Assembly: GCA_963930655.1 (NCBI GenBank)
Contig: OZ005610.1
Span: forward strand, 14,203,001 to 14,267,000
Origin: Myrica gale
Lineage: Eukaryota; Streptophyta; Magnoliopsida; Fagales; Myricaceae
Direction: 5' to 3'
DNA length: 64,000 bases
Positions 47,205-59,417 of this stretch are shown here, one piece after another. The notes under the pieces were generated by a model that was not told the origin of the DNA, ran no database searches, and was given only the letters and a program-made list of their open reading frames with translations. The position numbers and the translations under genes are program-made. Numbering within the stretch: the stretch's first letter is position 1; every line of letters begins with the position of its first letter.

Positions 47205-47672
47205 TATGATAGTTCGTCCCATAAGTATGCATCAATTGTATTTGCGTCCTCTAACTTTTAAAACTGTGATTTACGTCCTCTGAGTATGAAACATTTACAA
47301 TGTTAACCCCAGTCGAATTTTTCGTTAAACTTGATAGAATCCGACATTAAAATGATCGAAATGTCTTCAAAGATAATTTTACAAAATAAATTAATTAATA
47401 TTTGATAAATAAATTAAAAATATATTACTGAAATAGAGTTTCAATAGTTTTATTCAAAAAATATTACCTTTTTAATGAATTTATTAATATTTTTTTGTAA
47501 TTTTGTCTTGGATGGTTATTTTGGTCATTTTAATGCCGAATTCCATCAAGTTTAACGGAAAATTTGACTAGGGGCGAACATTGCAAATGTTTCATACTTA
47601 GAGGACGTAAATCTCAGTTTTGAAAGTTAGGGGACACAATTGCAATTGACGCATTCTTATGGGGTGAACAAT
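47205..47672. mobile_element. Foldback MITE, about 470 bp
   Basis: Arms of about 170 bases: 47205-47375 pairs with the reverse complement of 47500-47672. Shared words include CCATAAG, CAATTG, ATTTACGTCCTCT, AGTATGAAACATTT and CGTTAAACTTGAT. The centre is AT-rich. Non-coding. Confidence 0.75.
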
Positions 47673-48115
47673 AGTTTGGAGTCATCGGTTACATCTACGC
47701 AAATTGCAATTTTCATATAGGAGTAACCAAAGCCTCTCACCAATGGGGTAAGGGGAAAAATGGTGCGATCATGACTTCTCGACAACAGCTTGGTGAATAT
47801 ATTCCAAACACAAGCAATTTACCATGGGTACGGTCTCTACCTGGAACGGCCGACAATAAAAATGAAGATTTTCCTATATTGAGGAATTGGACAAGGCTTC
47901 ATTAGTTAACCTCTGTCTGGAGGGTCAATTGCTAGGCACTTCTCCACAGTACCTCTACCATAGATGCTTCGGACAGCTATCAGTTGGGGATTAAGGAGGC
48001 TGATTTATCCAAAACTAAGAAACATTTAGTTTCTTTAGCTTTTTGGATGAGGATATATATCCCTGGCTTTTGAGCCATGAAGGGGATTTCTTTCCGAGTC
48101 CACAGGGGAAGTTAC

Positions 48116-48366
48116 GGCTATGTTTGGTTGAGTTTTCAAAACAGTTTTTGTTTTTTGTGTTTGTTGGAAGTAGTGTAGATTCTCTTGGGATTGGTGAAAA
48201 ATGTGTTAAAAGTTATTGAAATTTGTAAAAAGTTATTGGGATTGTTGAAAAGGTATTGGAACTGATCAAAAAATTATTATTGGGATTGGTGAGAAGGTAT
48301 TGGAATGGATGAAAAAGTGAGTGGGAAGTTTTTGAAAACTTTTTGAGATATAAAACAAACATAGCC
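48116..48366. mobile_element. MITE, 251 bp
   Basis: Inverted ends GGCTATGTTTG at both termini, with AGTTTTCAAAA / AAGTTTTTGAAAA just inside. Flanks TAC and TAT suggest a 3-bp, Tourist-like target site. The interior has repeated TATTGGGATTGGTGA-like words. Confidence 0.65.
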
Positions 48367-48539
48367 TATATTTCCCAAATGATTGGGTACCAAATGCACT
48401 CCCAAAATGGACAAGAGTATATTGACAGAAAATCACAATTTTAACCCTTCCTTTAACATCTTGGATTGTCTTGCTAGCGTGTTTAACCTGTCATAATTCA
48501 GGACAACAAACAAAAGATCGCTGATAGCATCTCAGGGAA

Positions 48540-48985
48540 TCGATTCTTTTTTATTCCAAACTGGTGATGTCAAGAATCACCATAGAACTAGAGTCGATCA
48601 ATCTTGCAAAAGTCACTGAGGAGGGGTGCCTCGAAACAAGTCTCAGACGACCTATTTATACGAGATGTTTAGTATTTAGAGAATGGAATTAAGCATGAAT
48701 ATATATGAAGAGGTGGAGTACCTGCCTATATATGGGTATAGGAACCATATCTCTATTGAAAGTCTAAATTTTAACTGAGTCATAGAGTTCTAATATGAGA
48801 GAAAGATGATCTCCCTGGCCTATAGGATGCTTATTCCCTTCGAATATGTAGGTGCTCGGTTAGGAGTCTGAAGCCTCTAGGACTCCTAATAAGAGGTCAA
48901 ATAGTCAGGCGAGTACACTAGTAATAGACCAGACCAGGACGTCTGGTCTGATAAGGCCTAGTATTTTATGACCCATCAGTAGTCC
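48540..48985 (-). repeat. LTR-like promoter fragment, reverse copy, beside the 46-bp array
   Basis: Minus-strand homologue of 44890-45320. On the minus strand it includes a good TATA box, TATAAATAGG (48651-48660), followed by a leader resembling plant LTR R regions. The 46-bp array (49061 onward) lies just upstream of this promoter in the same orientation, where U3 repeats would sit. Confidence 0.5.
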
Positions 48986-49060
48986 CGCCTCTCCAACCTC
49001 AACAAACAAGGCCTGGAGTAGGTTTAAACACTGCCGGACTAATTGTATTAAAAAATGCAT

Positions 49061-52000
49061 AAGGTACTCTGGGGTTTGATCGCTGCTGAGATTAAGTCCC
49101 AAGAAAGGTATTCAGAGAAGTTCGAGCGCTGCTAAGATCTAGTCCCGAGCAGGGTACTCGGAGGAGTTCGACTACTGCTGAGATGAAGTGCTGAAAATTG
49201 TACTCCGATGAGTTCGAACGCTACTGAGATCAAGTCTCGAGCAGGGTACTGGAGTAGTTAGACTGCTACTGAGATCTAGTCCCGAGCAGGATACTCAGAG
49301 GAGTTCGACCGCTGCAAAAATCTAATCCCGATAAGGGTACTCGACGGAGTTGGACCGCAACAGAGACCTAATCCCGAACAGGATACTCGGAGGAGTTCGA
49401 CCGCTACTGAGATCTAGTCCCGCGCAAGGTACTGGAGGAGTTCAACCCTTGCTAAAATCAAGTCCCAAGAAGGGTATTCAGTGGACTTTGACCACCACTT
49501 AGATCTAGTCGAAAGCAGGGCTCTCAGAAGTGTTCGACTGCTACTAAGATCTAGTCCTAGGCAGGTACTCGGAGGAGTTCGACCTCAGGTGAGATTAAGT
49601 CCTGAGCAGGGTACTCAGAGGAGTTTTATTGTTGCGGAGATCTAGTACCGAGTAAGGTACTCGGAAGAGTTCGACCACTGCTGAGATCTACTCCCTAGCA
49701 GGGTACTAGAGATGTTAGAAGGCTGCTGAGATCAATTCCAGAGCAGGGTACTCGGAAGAGTTCAACCGCTACTGAAATCAAGTCCCGAGCAAGGTACCCG
49801 GAGGACTTCGACCATTGCTGAAATCTAGTCCCGACTAGGGTACTCGCAGGACTTCGACAGTTGCTGAAATCTAGTCCCGAGCAGGGTACTAAGAGCAATT
49901 CAACCTCTACTGAGATCAAGTGTCGAGCAGGGAGTTCGACCCCTGATGAGATCTAGTCCAGAGCAGGGTACTCGGAGGACTTCGACCACAGATAAAATCT
50001 AGTCCCGAGCAGGGTAATCAGAGGAATTCGACCGCTGCTGAGATCAAGTCCCAAGCAGGGTATTCGGAGGAGTTCAACAGCAACTGAGATCTTATCCTGA
50101 GCAGGGTATTGGGAGGTTCGACCTCGGCTGAGATCAAGTCCCGAGCAAGGTACTCGGAGGAGTTTGACCGCTGCAGATATCTAGTCCCGAGATATGTACA
50201 GGGAGGACTTCGACCGTTGCTGAAATCTAGTCCCGAGCAGGGTACTCAGAGGAATTCGACCGTTGCTGAAATCAAGTCCCGAGCAAGGTACTTGGAGGAC
50301 TTCGACAGCTGAGATCTAGTCCCGAGCAAGTTACTCGGAGGACTTCGACTGCTACTGAGATCAAGTCCTGAGTAGGGTATTTGGTGAACAACGACCGCTG
50401 CTGAGATTTAGTCCCGAAAAGGATACTCAGAGGACTTCGATCGGTTTTGTGATCAAGTCCCGAGCGTGATACCCTGAGGACTTGGACCGCTGCTAAAATC
50501 TAGTCCAAAGCAGGGTACAGAGAGGAATTCGACCGCTGCTGAGATCAAGTCCAAAGCAGGGTATTTGGAGGAGTTCGATCATTGTTGAGGTCTCATCTCG
50601 AGTAGGGTACTCAGAGGTTCGACCTCGGCTGAGATCAAGTCCTAAGCAGGGTACTCAGAGGACTTCGACCGCTGCTAAAATCTAGTCCCGAGCAGGGTAT
50701 TGAGAGGAATTTGACCGCTGTTGAGATTAAGTCCCAAGAAAGGTACTCGTAGAAGTTTGATCGTTGCTGAGATCTTATCCCGAGCAGGGTACTCGGTGGT
50801 TCGACCTCTGTAGAGATGAAGTGCAAAAAATTGTACTCCGATGAGTTCGACCGCTGCTGAGACCAAGTTCCGATTAGAGTACTCGCAGGAGCTTAACCGA
50901 TGCTGAGATCTAGTACTGAGCAAGGTACTGGAGGTGTTCGAATGGTTCTGAGATCAATTCCCGAGCAGGTTACTCAGAGGACTTCGATAGCTACTGAGAT
51001 CAAGTCCTGAGCAGGGTACTCTGAGGTTCGACCTCTGCTGAGATCAAGTCCCGAGCAGGGTACTCAGAGGACTTCGATCGCTGCTAAAATCTAGTCCCGA
51101 GCAGGGTACTGAGAGGAATTCGAACGCTGTTGAGATTAAGTCCCAAGAAAGGTACTCATAGAAGTTCGGCTGCAACTGAGATCTAGTCATGAGCACGGCG
51201 CTCAGATGAGTTCGACTGCTAACAGATGAAGTGCCAAAAATTGTACTCCGATGAGTTCGATTGCTACTGAGATCAAGTCTCGAGCAAGGTACTCGGAGGA
51301 CTTCGACCACTCCTGAGACCAAGTCCCAAGTAGAGTACTCTCAGGAGTTTCACCGATGCTGAGATCTAGTCCTGAGCAAGATACATGAGGTGTTCGAATG
51401 CTGCTGAGATCAATTCCTGAGCAGGGTACTCGGAAGACTTCGATCATTGTTAAAACTAGTCCCGAGTAGGGTACTCAGAGGACTTCCATCGCTGTTGAGA
51501 TCAAGTCCCGAGCAGGATACAGAGAAGGATTCGACCGCTGGTGAGATCAAGTCCCAAGCAGGGTATTCGGAGGAGTTCGATCGTTGCTGAGATCTTATCC
51601 CGAGTGGGGTACTCGGAGGTTCAACCTCGGCTGAGATCAAGTTCCGAGCATGGTAGTAAGGGAGTTCGACCGCGACTGAGATCTAGTCCGGAGCAGGGTT
51701 CTCGAAAGAGCTCGACCGCTACTTAGATCTATTCCCGAGCTGGATCCTCTGAATAGTTAGACCTCTGCTGCGATTAAGCCTCGAGGAGGATACTTGGTGG
51801 AGTTAAACCACTGCTGAGATCTAGTACTGCGTAAAGTACTCGTGGGAGTTTCACCTCTAGTGAGATTATGTCAAGAGCAAGTTAATGGAGGTGTTCGAAT
51901 GCTGTTGAGATCAACTCCCGAGCAGGGTACTCATAGGACTTCGACCACCGGTGAGATTAAGTCCTGAGCAGGGTACTCTGAGGAGTTTGACCGGTTCTGA

Positions 52001-55000
52001 GATAAGTCCCCAGTTGGGTACTCCGAGGTTCGACTGTTACTGAGATCTTTTCCCAAGCAAGGTTTTTCGAGGTCGACATCTGCTGAGATCAAGTCCAGAG
52101 CAGGGTACTCAGAGGACTTAGACCGGTACTGAAATCAAGTCCCGAGCAGGGTACTCGGAGGAGTTGGACCGCTACTGAGATCTAGTCCCGAAAAACGTAC
52201 TAGGAGGACTTCGACTTCTGCTGAGATCAAGTCCCGAGCAGGGTACTCAGTGGACAACGACCTCAGCTGAGATTAAGTCTCGAGCAGGGTACTCGGAGGA
52301 GTTGGACCGCTTCAGAGATCTAGTCTTGCGCAGGATACTCTGAGGAGTTGGACCGCTGCTGAGATCTAGTACAGAGCAGGGTACTTAAGGTGTTCAAATG
52401 TTGTTGAGATCAACTCCGGAGTAGTGTATTCGGAGGACTTCAACCGCTACTGAGATCAAGACTCAAGCAAGGTACTCAGTCGACTTCGACCGTTGCAGAA
52501 ATCTTGTCTTGAGAAGCGTACTCGAAGGACTTTGACCGCTGCTGAGATCTTGTCATGAGAATGGTAATCGGAGGACTTCGACCGCTGCTAAAATCTAGGT
52601 CTGAGCAGGATACTAAGAGGAATTCGGTCGTTGCTGAGATTAAGTCCCAATCAGGATATTTGAAGGAGTTAGATCACTGCTAAGATCTTATCTCAAGCAA
52701 AGTACTCGGAGGTTTGACCTCAGCTGAGATCAAGTCCCGAGCAGGGTACTCGGAGGAGTTGGGCCCTGCTGAGATCTAATCACGGGAGGGGTACTTGGAA
52801 GACTTCGACAGCTTCTAAGATCTAGTCCCGAGCAGGGTACACGGGGGAGTTCGACCGCTACTGAGATCTAGTCCCAACAGGGTTCTCCGAAGAGCTCAAC
52901 CGCAACTTAGATCTAATCCCGAGCTGGATCCTCTGAATAGTTTGACATCTGCTGCAATAATTCCCGAGCAGGATACTCGGAGGAGTTAAACCGCTGCTGA
53001 GATCTAGTACAACGCAAGGTACTCGGGCTCTGGTGAGATTATGTCCCGAGCAGGTACTGTAGGTTTATGAATGCTGCTGACATCAAGTCCCGAGTAGGGT
53101 ACTCGGAAGAGTTCGACCGCTGTTGAGATCTAGTCTTGAGCAAGGTACTGGAGGTGTTATAATGCTGCTGAGATCAATACCCAAGCAGGGTACTCGAAGG
53201 ACTTCTACCGGTACTGAGATCAACTCCCGAGCAAGGTACTCTGTGGACAACGACCTCATCTGAGATTAAGTCTCGAACAGGGTACTTGGAGGAGTCGAAC
53301 CGCTGCTGCGATCTAGTCTTGCGCAGGATACTTGGAAGAGTTTGACCGCTGCTGAGATGTAGTCCCGAGTAGGGTACCGAAGGTGTTCGATTGCTGCTTA
53401 GTTCTTATCCCGAGCATGGTACTCAGAGGTTCGACCTCGGCTGAGATTATGTCTTGAGCAGGGTACTCATAAGAGTTTGACCGGTGCTGAGATCTAGTCC
53501 CGAGTAGGGTACTCAGAGGAGTTGGACCGCTGCTGAGATCTACTACTCCGCAGGGTACTCGGGGGAGTTCGACCTCTAGTGAGATTATGTCCTGAGCAGG
53601 GTACTCGGAAGAGTTTGACTGGTGATGAGATCTAGTCCCGAGTAGGGTACTCGGAGGAGTTTGACCGCTGCTGAGATCTAGTCCTGAGCAAGGTAATGGA
53701 GGTGTTAGAATGCTGCTGAGATCAATACCAAAGAAGGATACTTGAAGGACTTCGACCGGTATTGAGATCAAGTCCCGAGCAGTGTACTCGGTGGACAACG
53801 ACCTCTGCTGAGATTAAGTCTCGAGCAGGGTACTCGGAGGAGTTGGACCGCTGCTGAGATCTAGTCCCGAAAAATGTACTAGGAAGACTTTGACCTCTGT
53901 TGGGATCAAGTCCTGAGCAGGGTACTCAGTGGACAACGACCTCTGCTGAGATTAAGTCTCGAGTAGGGTACTCGGAGGAGTTGGACCGCTGCTGAGATCT
54001 AGTCTTGCACAGGATACTCGGAGGAGTTGGACCGCTGCTGAGATGTAGTCCCGAGCAGGGTACCGAAGGTGTTCGAATGCTATTTAGATCAACTCCGGAG
54101 TAGTGTACTCGGAGGACTTCGACCGCAATTAACATCCAGTCTCGAGTAGGGTGCTCAGTCGACTTCGACCGTTGCTGAGATTTTGTCCTAAGAAGGGTAC
54201 CTGAAGGACATCGATCGCTGTTGAGATTAAGTCCCCAGCAGGATACTCAGAGGACTTCGACTTCTAATAAAATCAGGTCCCGAGCAGGGTAGAAAGAGGA
54301 ATTCACCCGCTACTGAGATCAAGTTTCAAGCACAGTATTCGGAGGAGTTCGATCGCTGTTGAGTTCTTATCCCGCGCATGGTACTAGAAGGTTCGACCTA
54401 GGCTGAGATCAAGCCCCGAGCTGAGTACTCGGAGTAGAGTACTCGGAGGACTTCGATAGCTACTAAGATCAAGTCTCGAGCAGGGTACTCGGAGGAGTTG
54501 AACCCCTGTTGAGATCTAGTCCCGAGGAGGGTGCTGGAGGTGTTCGAATGTTGTTGACATCAAGTCTAGAGTAATGTACTCGGAGGACTTCGACCGCTAC
54601 TGAGATCAAGTCTCGAGCAGGGTACTTAGTCGACTTCGACCGCTGCTGAGATCTTGTCCTGAGAAGGGTACTCGGAGGACTTCAACCTCTGCTTAGATCT
54701 TGTCCTCAAAAGGATACTCGGAGGACTTCGACCGCTGCTAAAATCTAGGTCCGAGCAGGATACTAAGAGGAATTCGGTCGTTGTTGAGATCAAGTCTCAA
54801 TCAGGGTATTTAGATGAGTTAGATCGCTGCAGAGATCTTATCCCGAGCAAAGTACTCGGAGGTTCGACCTCATAGAGATCAAGTCTCGAGCAGGGTACAC
54901 GGGGGAGTTTGACCGCTTCTGAGATCTAGTGCAGAGTAGGGTTCTCGGAAGAGCTCGACCACTACTTAGATCTAATCCATCGCTGGATCCTCTGAATAGT

Positions 55001-57063
55001 TCGACATCTGCTGCGATTAAGTCCCGACCAGGATACTTGGTGGAGTTGGACCTCTGCTGAGATCTAGTACTGCGCAGGGTACTTGGGGAAGTTCGACCTC
55101 TTGTGAGATCAAGTCCCAAGCAGAGTATTCGGAGGAGTTCGATTGCTTCTTAGTTCTTATCCCGAGCATGGTACTCGAAGGTTCGACCTCGGCTGAGATT
55201 ATATCCTGAGCAGGGTACTCGGAAGAGTTTGATCGGTGCTGAGATCTAGTCCCAAGTAGGGTACTCGGAGGAGTTGGACCGCCGCTGAGATCTACTACTC
55301 CGCAAGGTACTCGGGGGAGTTCGACCTCTGGTGAGATTATATCCTGAGCAGGGTACTCGGAAGAGTTTGACTGGTGATGAGATCTAGTCCCGAGTAGGGT
55401 ACTCGGAGGAGTTTGACCGCTGCTGAGATCTAGTCCTGAGCAAGGTAATGGAGGCGTTCGAATGCTACTTAGATCAATTCTCGAGCAGAGTACTCGGAGG
55501 CCTTTGACCACTGGTGATATTAAGTCCTGGGCAGGGTAGCTGAGATCAGTCCCGAGTTGGGTACTCGGACGAGTTTGACCACTGCTGAGATCTAGTCCCC
55601 AGCGAGGTACTGAAGGTGTTCAAATGCTATTCAGATCAACTTCGGAGTAGTGTACTCCGAGGACTTCGACCGCTACTTAGATCAAGTCTCGAGCAGGGTA
55701 TTCAGTCGACTTCCACCGCTGCTGAGATCAAGTCTCGAGAAGGGTACTCGTAGGACATCGATCCCTGTTGAGATTAAGTCCCCAGCGGGATACTCGGAGG
55801 ACTTCGATCGCTAATAAAATCTAGTCTTGTGCAGGGTACAGAGAGGAATTCGACTGCTGCTGAGATCAAGTCCCAAGAAGAGTATTCGGAGGAGTTCGAT
55901 TGCTGCTGAGTTCATATCCCGAGCATGGTACTTGAATGTTCAACCTCGGCTGAGATCAAGTGCCGAGCAGGGTACTCAGAAGAGATCGACCGCTACTTAG
56001 ATTTAATCCCGACCTGGGTACTCTGAGGAGTTGGACCGCTGCAGAGATCTAGTCCCGAGAAAGGTACTAGGAGGACTTCGACCGTTGCTGAGATCTAGTC
56101 CCGAGCAGGGTACTCGGAAGAGCTCGACCGCTTCTTAGATCTAATCCTGACCTGGGTACTCGGAAGATGTAGACCGCTACTGAGATCTAGTCCCGAAAAA
56201 GGTACTTGAGGACTTCGACCTCTACTGAGATCAAGTCCCTTGTAGGGTACTCAGAAGACTTTGACCACTGCTGAGATCTACTCTTGCGGAGGATACTCGG
56301 AGGAGTTAGACCGCAGCTGAGATCTAGTCCCGAGCAGGGTACTGAAGGTGTTCGAATGTTGTTGAGAACAACTCCAGAGTAGTGTATTCGGAGGACTTCG
56401 ATTGCTGTCGAGATTAAGTCCCCAAGAGGTTACTCGGAGGACTTAGACCGCTGCTAAAATCTAGTCCCGAGTAGCGTACTGAGGGGAATTCGACCACTGA
56501 TGACATCAAGTCCCAATCAGGGTATTCAGAGGACTAAATCGCTGCTGAGATCTTTTCTCGAGCAAAGTACTCGGAGGTTCGACCTTGGATGAGATCCAGT
56601 CTCGAGCAGGGTACTCGGAGGTTGGACCTCGGCGAGAAGGATACACAGAGGACTTTGACCGCTACAGAGATCTTGTCCCGAGCAGGGTACTCGAAAGAGC
56701 TCATCCGCTACTTAGATCAAATCCCGAGCTGGATCCTCTGAATAGTTAGACCTCTGCGGCGATTAAGCCCCGAGCTGGATACTCGGAGGAGTTCTACCGC
56801 TGCTGAGATCTAGTAGTCCGCAAGGTACTCTGGGGAGTTCGACCTCTAGGGAGATTATGTCCTGAGCAGGGTACTCGGAAGAGTTTGACGGGTGTTGAGA
56901 TCTAGTCCCGAGTAGGGTACTCAGAGGAGTTTGCCCGCTGCTGAGATACAGTCTTGAGCAAGGTAATGGAGGCTTTCGAATGCTGTTGAGATCAATTCTC
57001 GAGCAGGGTACTCGGAGGACTTCGACCACTGGTGAGATTAAGTCCTGGGCAGGGTAGCTGAAA
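49061..57063. repeat. 46-bp tandem repeat array, left block
   Basis: A degenerate satellite-like array. The consensus unit is about 46 bases, for example GAGATCTAGTCCCGAGCAG followed by GGTACTCGGAGGAGTTCGAC and CGCTGCT. Units alternate between ATCAAGTC and ATCTAGTC and between GGACTTC and GGAGTTC. Each carries a small inverted repeat, CCGAG-7 nt-CTCGG. Blocks with the unusual ACTACTCCGC variant recur at 53545, 55293 and 56810, showing higher-order duplication. Length divided by 46 gives about 175 units. The minus-strand ORFs here (up to 164 aa) are repeat artefacts. Confidence 0.93.
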
Positions 57064-57376
57064 TGTGAGACCCCAACTTTTTCTATCTTTGTAAAAGAAT
57101 TATGACTCCTTAAGATGTGCTCTAATTATGGAAAAAGTCAGGTACAGGGGAATTAATCTAAGGATATGTCTAGGTGAATATTTCCCCTAGCACTTTGTGC
57201 ATCTATAATTGTAAATGAATTGATATGTTGTTGTAGTTTTGACAATATTGAAATTGAGTATTTGGGGATTTAGTTGAAATAATTGGAGGATCACAATTAG
57301 GGTGTTGGAATAAGAAGATTTTTCTTAGCACCCTGTTTTTAGGAAATATGATGGACAGTGTCTTGTCGTTTGACCA

Positions 57377-57472
57377 ACGCTCGACAGGTGCTCGAGCGGC
57401 CCTTGGGAATTCTACGCAGTGAGTTGGAAAATAAGTTGGCGCTCGACCGGTGCTCGACTGGTGCTCGAGCGG
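57377..57472. repeat. CGCTCGA-rich repeat block 1
   Basis: Several copies of GCTCGACNGGTGCTCGAGCG separated by unique sequence. They are near-palindromic around CTCGAG. Related to 58853-59056. Confidence 0.7.
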
Positions 57473-58051
57473 GACCAGTTAAAATTCCATATATGATGAA
57501 TTTGGAGTTCCAATGGAAGACTTGTGAACCCTAACATTGAGGAAAGTTGTATAAGCTTAGTTAAGAAATTTATTGAGGTTAAGATGGTGGGAAGTCGATA
57601 GACATTAGCCCAGACATGGTATGATGTAAAGTATTGAGTAAGGGATAGTGTAAGGATTATATTGAGGATGTATGTATGGATAATTAATTTCAAGTTGTGT
57701 TTAGGGGGATTTTTCCCCTAACGTTTTTATGAGTTTTAAGCTAGGATCTGACTGGTATATTAATTGCCATTAGATTGAGCAGTTGAGATTGATGGAATTG
57801 TTTTATTAATGGAAAATGTCCCTAAGTTACAAGATTTGGAAATATTTTAATTAGGGGCTTTAGCCTTGGAAATATGAGAATCCTTGGAACAAAAATGAGG
57901 AGATATATTAGAGTTAATTGTGGGAGTGGCAGAAAAGAAAAATAAATTTTCTTTAGGGGCAGAAAAGGAAAGTAGGGGGAAGATTGAGGGATAAGAAGGG
58001 AAAGTAGGGGGAAGGGCAGTTTTGCCTTTTCCCTTCCCCCAAGCTCTCCCG

Positions 58052-58057
58052 TATAAG
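58052..58057 (+). promoter_or_regulatory. TATA-like site, LTR C
   Basis: TATAAG in a pyrimidine-rich context, about 45 bases before the GA-rich leader. Confidence 0.45.
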
Positions 58058-58095
58058 CACCCCCCCAAAATCGAAAAACACCTTGCCCTAGCTCC

Positions 58096-58212
58096 CACCG
58101 AAGAAGAGAAGAGAAGAAAGAAGAAGAAGAGAAGAGAAGAAAGAAGAAGAAGGAGGAGAGAAGAAAAGAAGAAGAAGAAAGGAGGAAGAGAAAGAAAGAG
58201 AAAGAGAAGGAG
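58096..58212 (+). promoter_or_regulatory. GA-rich leader with splice donor, LTR C
   Basis: Almost pure purine (GAAGAGAAGAAG...) ending at GGAG|GTGAGT (donor at 58213). Same position and form as in LTRs A and B. Confidence 0.5.
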
Positions 58213-58591
58213 GTGAGTGGTTATGGCCGGCCAAGCCATACCCATGTCTACCCATGTTCTCTTTTTCTTTTGAATGGTTGTTGAATGTGTGTTTGTTTGA
58301 TTTTCTCCTTGACATTCATGTGTTTTCTTTGAGGAAAATGTAGATATAGTGAGCTTTAGAGAGTTGTATGGATTGTGCACAAAACCATGGAGAATATGGT
58401 TAGATCTGGAACTTTAAAAACCCAAGAGAAACATAGATGCACACTAGGTGTTTGATAAAAGACCAAAAGAAGTGGGATAGATGCAATAGCATCTATTTGA
58501 GGTAATGAGATCATGGTTTTGTTTGAAGCTTTGATTTGTAGGTGTTAAGTTGAAGTCTGGAATATGAGGTTATAAGAGGAGAGCATGTTAA

Positions 58592-58791
58592 GGGTGGGTT
58601 TGTGTTGTAAAATTTTTGTGTTGTTAAAATTTTAGATATTGGGTTTAGTGAAAAAGTGAAGAGAGAGATAATTTTTTTATATTTTTTGTAGTGAAAAGTT
58701 ATGATTTGATGGGAGAGAGAGAGATTATATTGTAATATTTTATTGTGAGAGGGTGTAAAATTTTGTGAAATTTTTTGTAACAAACGGACCC
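58592..58791. mobile_element. Tourist-like MITE inside LTR C
   Basis: 200 bp, TAA duplication (58589-58591 and 58792-58794), imperfect ends GGGTGGGTTTGTGTTG and GGGTCCGTTTGTTAC. Same family as 31238-31419. It is a third-level insertion: MITE in solo LTR in tandem array. Confidence 0.8.
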
Positions 58792-58852
58792 TAAGACAAA
58801 TTTAGGGTGTGTTGGTTGTTTAATGTGTGTTTTGTGTCTGAAAAATGGGCAT

Positions 58853-59056
58853 GCGCTCGACAGGCGCTCGACAAGCGCTCGAGCATCCTTCAAGAATTTT
58901 TGTGCAGTAAGTTCACGCTCGACCAGCGCTCGAGCGTCCTTCGAACAATTTCACAGAGTTACGCCCGACTGACGCTCGACCAGCGCTCGAGCGTCCCTTA
59001 ACACTTTTATACAGAGGCCTAACGCTTGACGAGTGCTCGACCGGCGCTCGAGGGGC
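58853..59056. repeat. CGCTCGA-rich repeat block 2
   Basis: Four units of about 55-60 bases. Each holds GCTCGACNRGCGCTCGAGCG-like sequence with the palindrome CGCTCGAGCG, joined by AT-richer linkers (CTTCNANNATTT). Confidence 0.75.
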
Positions 59057-59338
59057 TTCTTTGAATTTCACGAAATTTTTCCTAAGTTTCTAAGTTTCCT
59101 ATTGACCTATTAGGAGACCCTACTAGGTTTTTCACTTAAGAAAATACCTTGTGGTGTAAGATTACCAATTAGAAGTCAAGGATACAAATGATTTTATATG
59201 ATGAAGTATGTGTATGACGAAGTATGAGATATTCAATGAGGAATAAGGACGATTTTGTATGATGAAGCGTGAGTAATTGATTGATTACTCTATACGTCCA
59301 GTAAACCTATGAATAACAATAGTATGATCCAATTGTAG

Positions 59339-59370
59339 GTAAAGGGGGATTCAACCCACAAGCAAGCGAA
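59339..59370 (+). ncRNA. Putative 32-nt micro-exon, LTR C
   Basis: Acceptor-like AATTGTAG before it and GTAAGTGG after it. The length matches LTR B although the sequence differs. Confidence 0.4.
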
Positions 59371-59417
59371 GTAAGTGGAACTTACGTCTGTAAGTGAAAA
59401 CTTACTTGTTATGAAAA

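Noticed and set aside
49061-57063. CRISPR-like array
   Set aside because: Units are contiguous and degenerate with no unique spacers, and the context is plant nuclear DNA.
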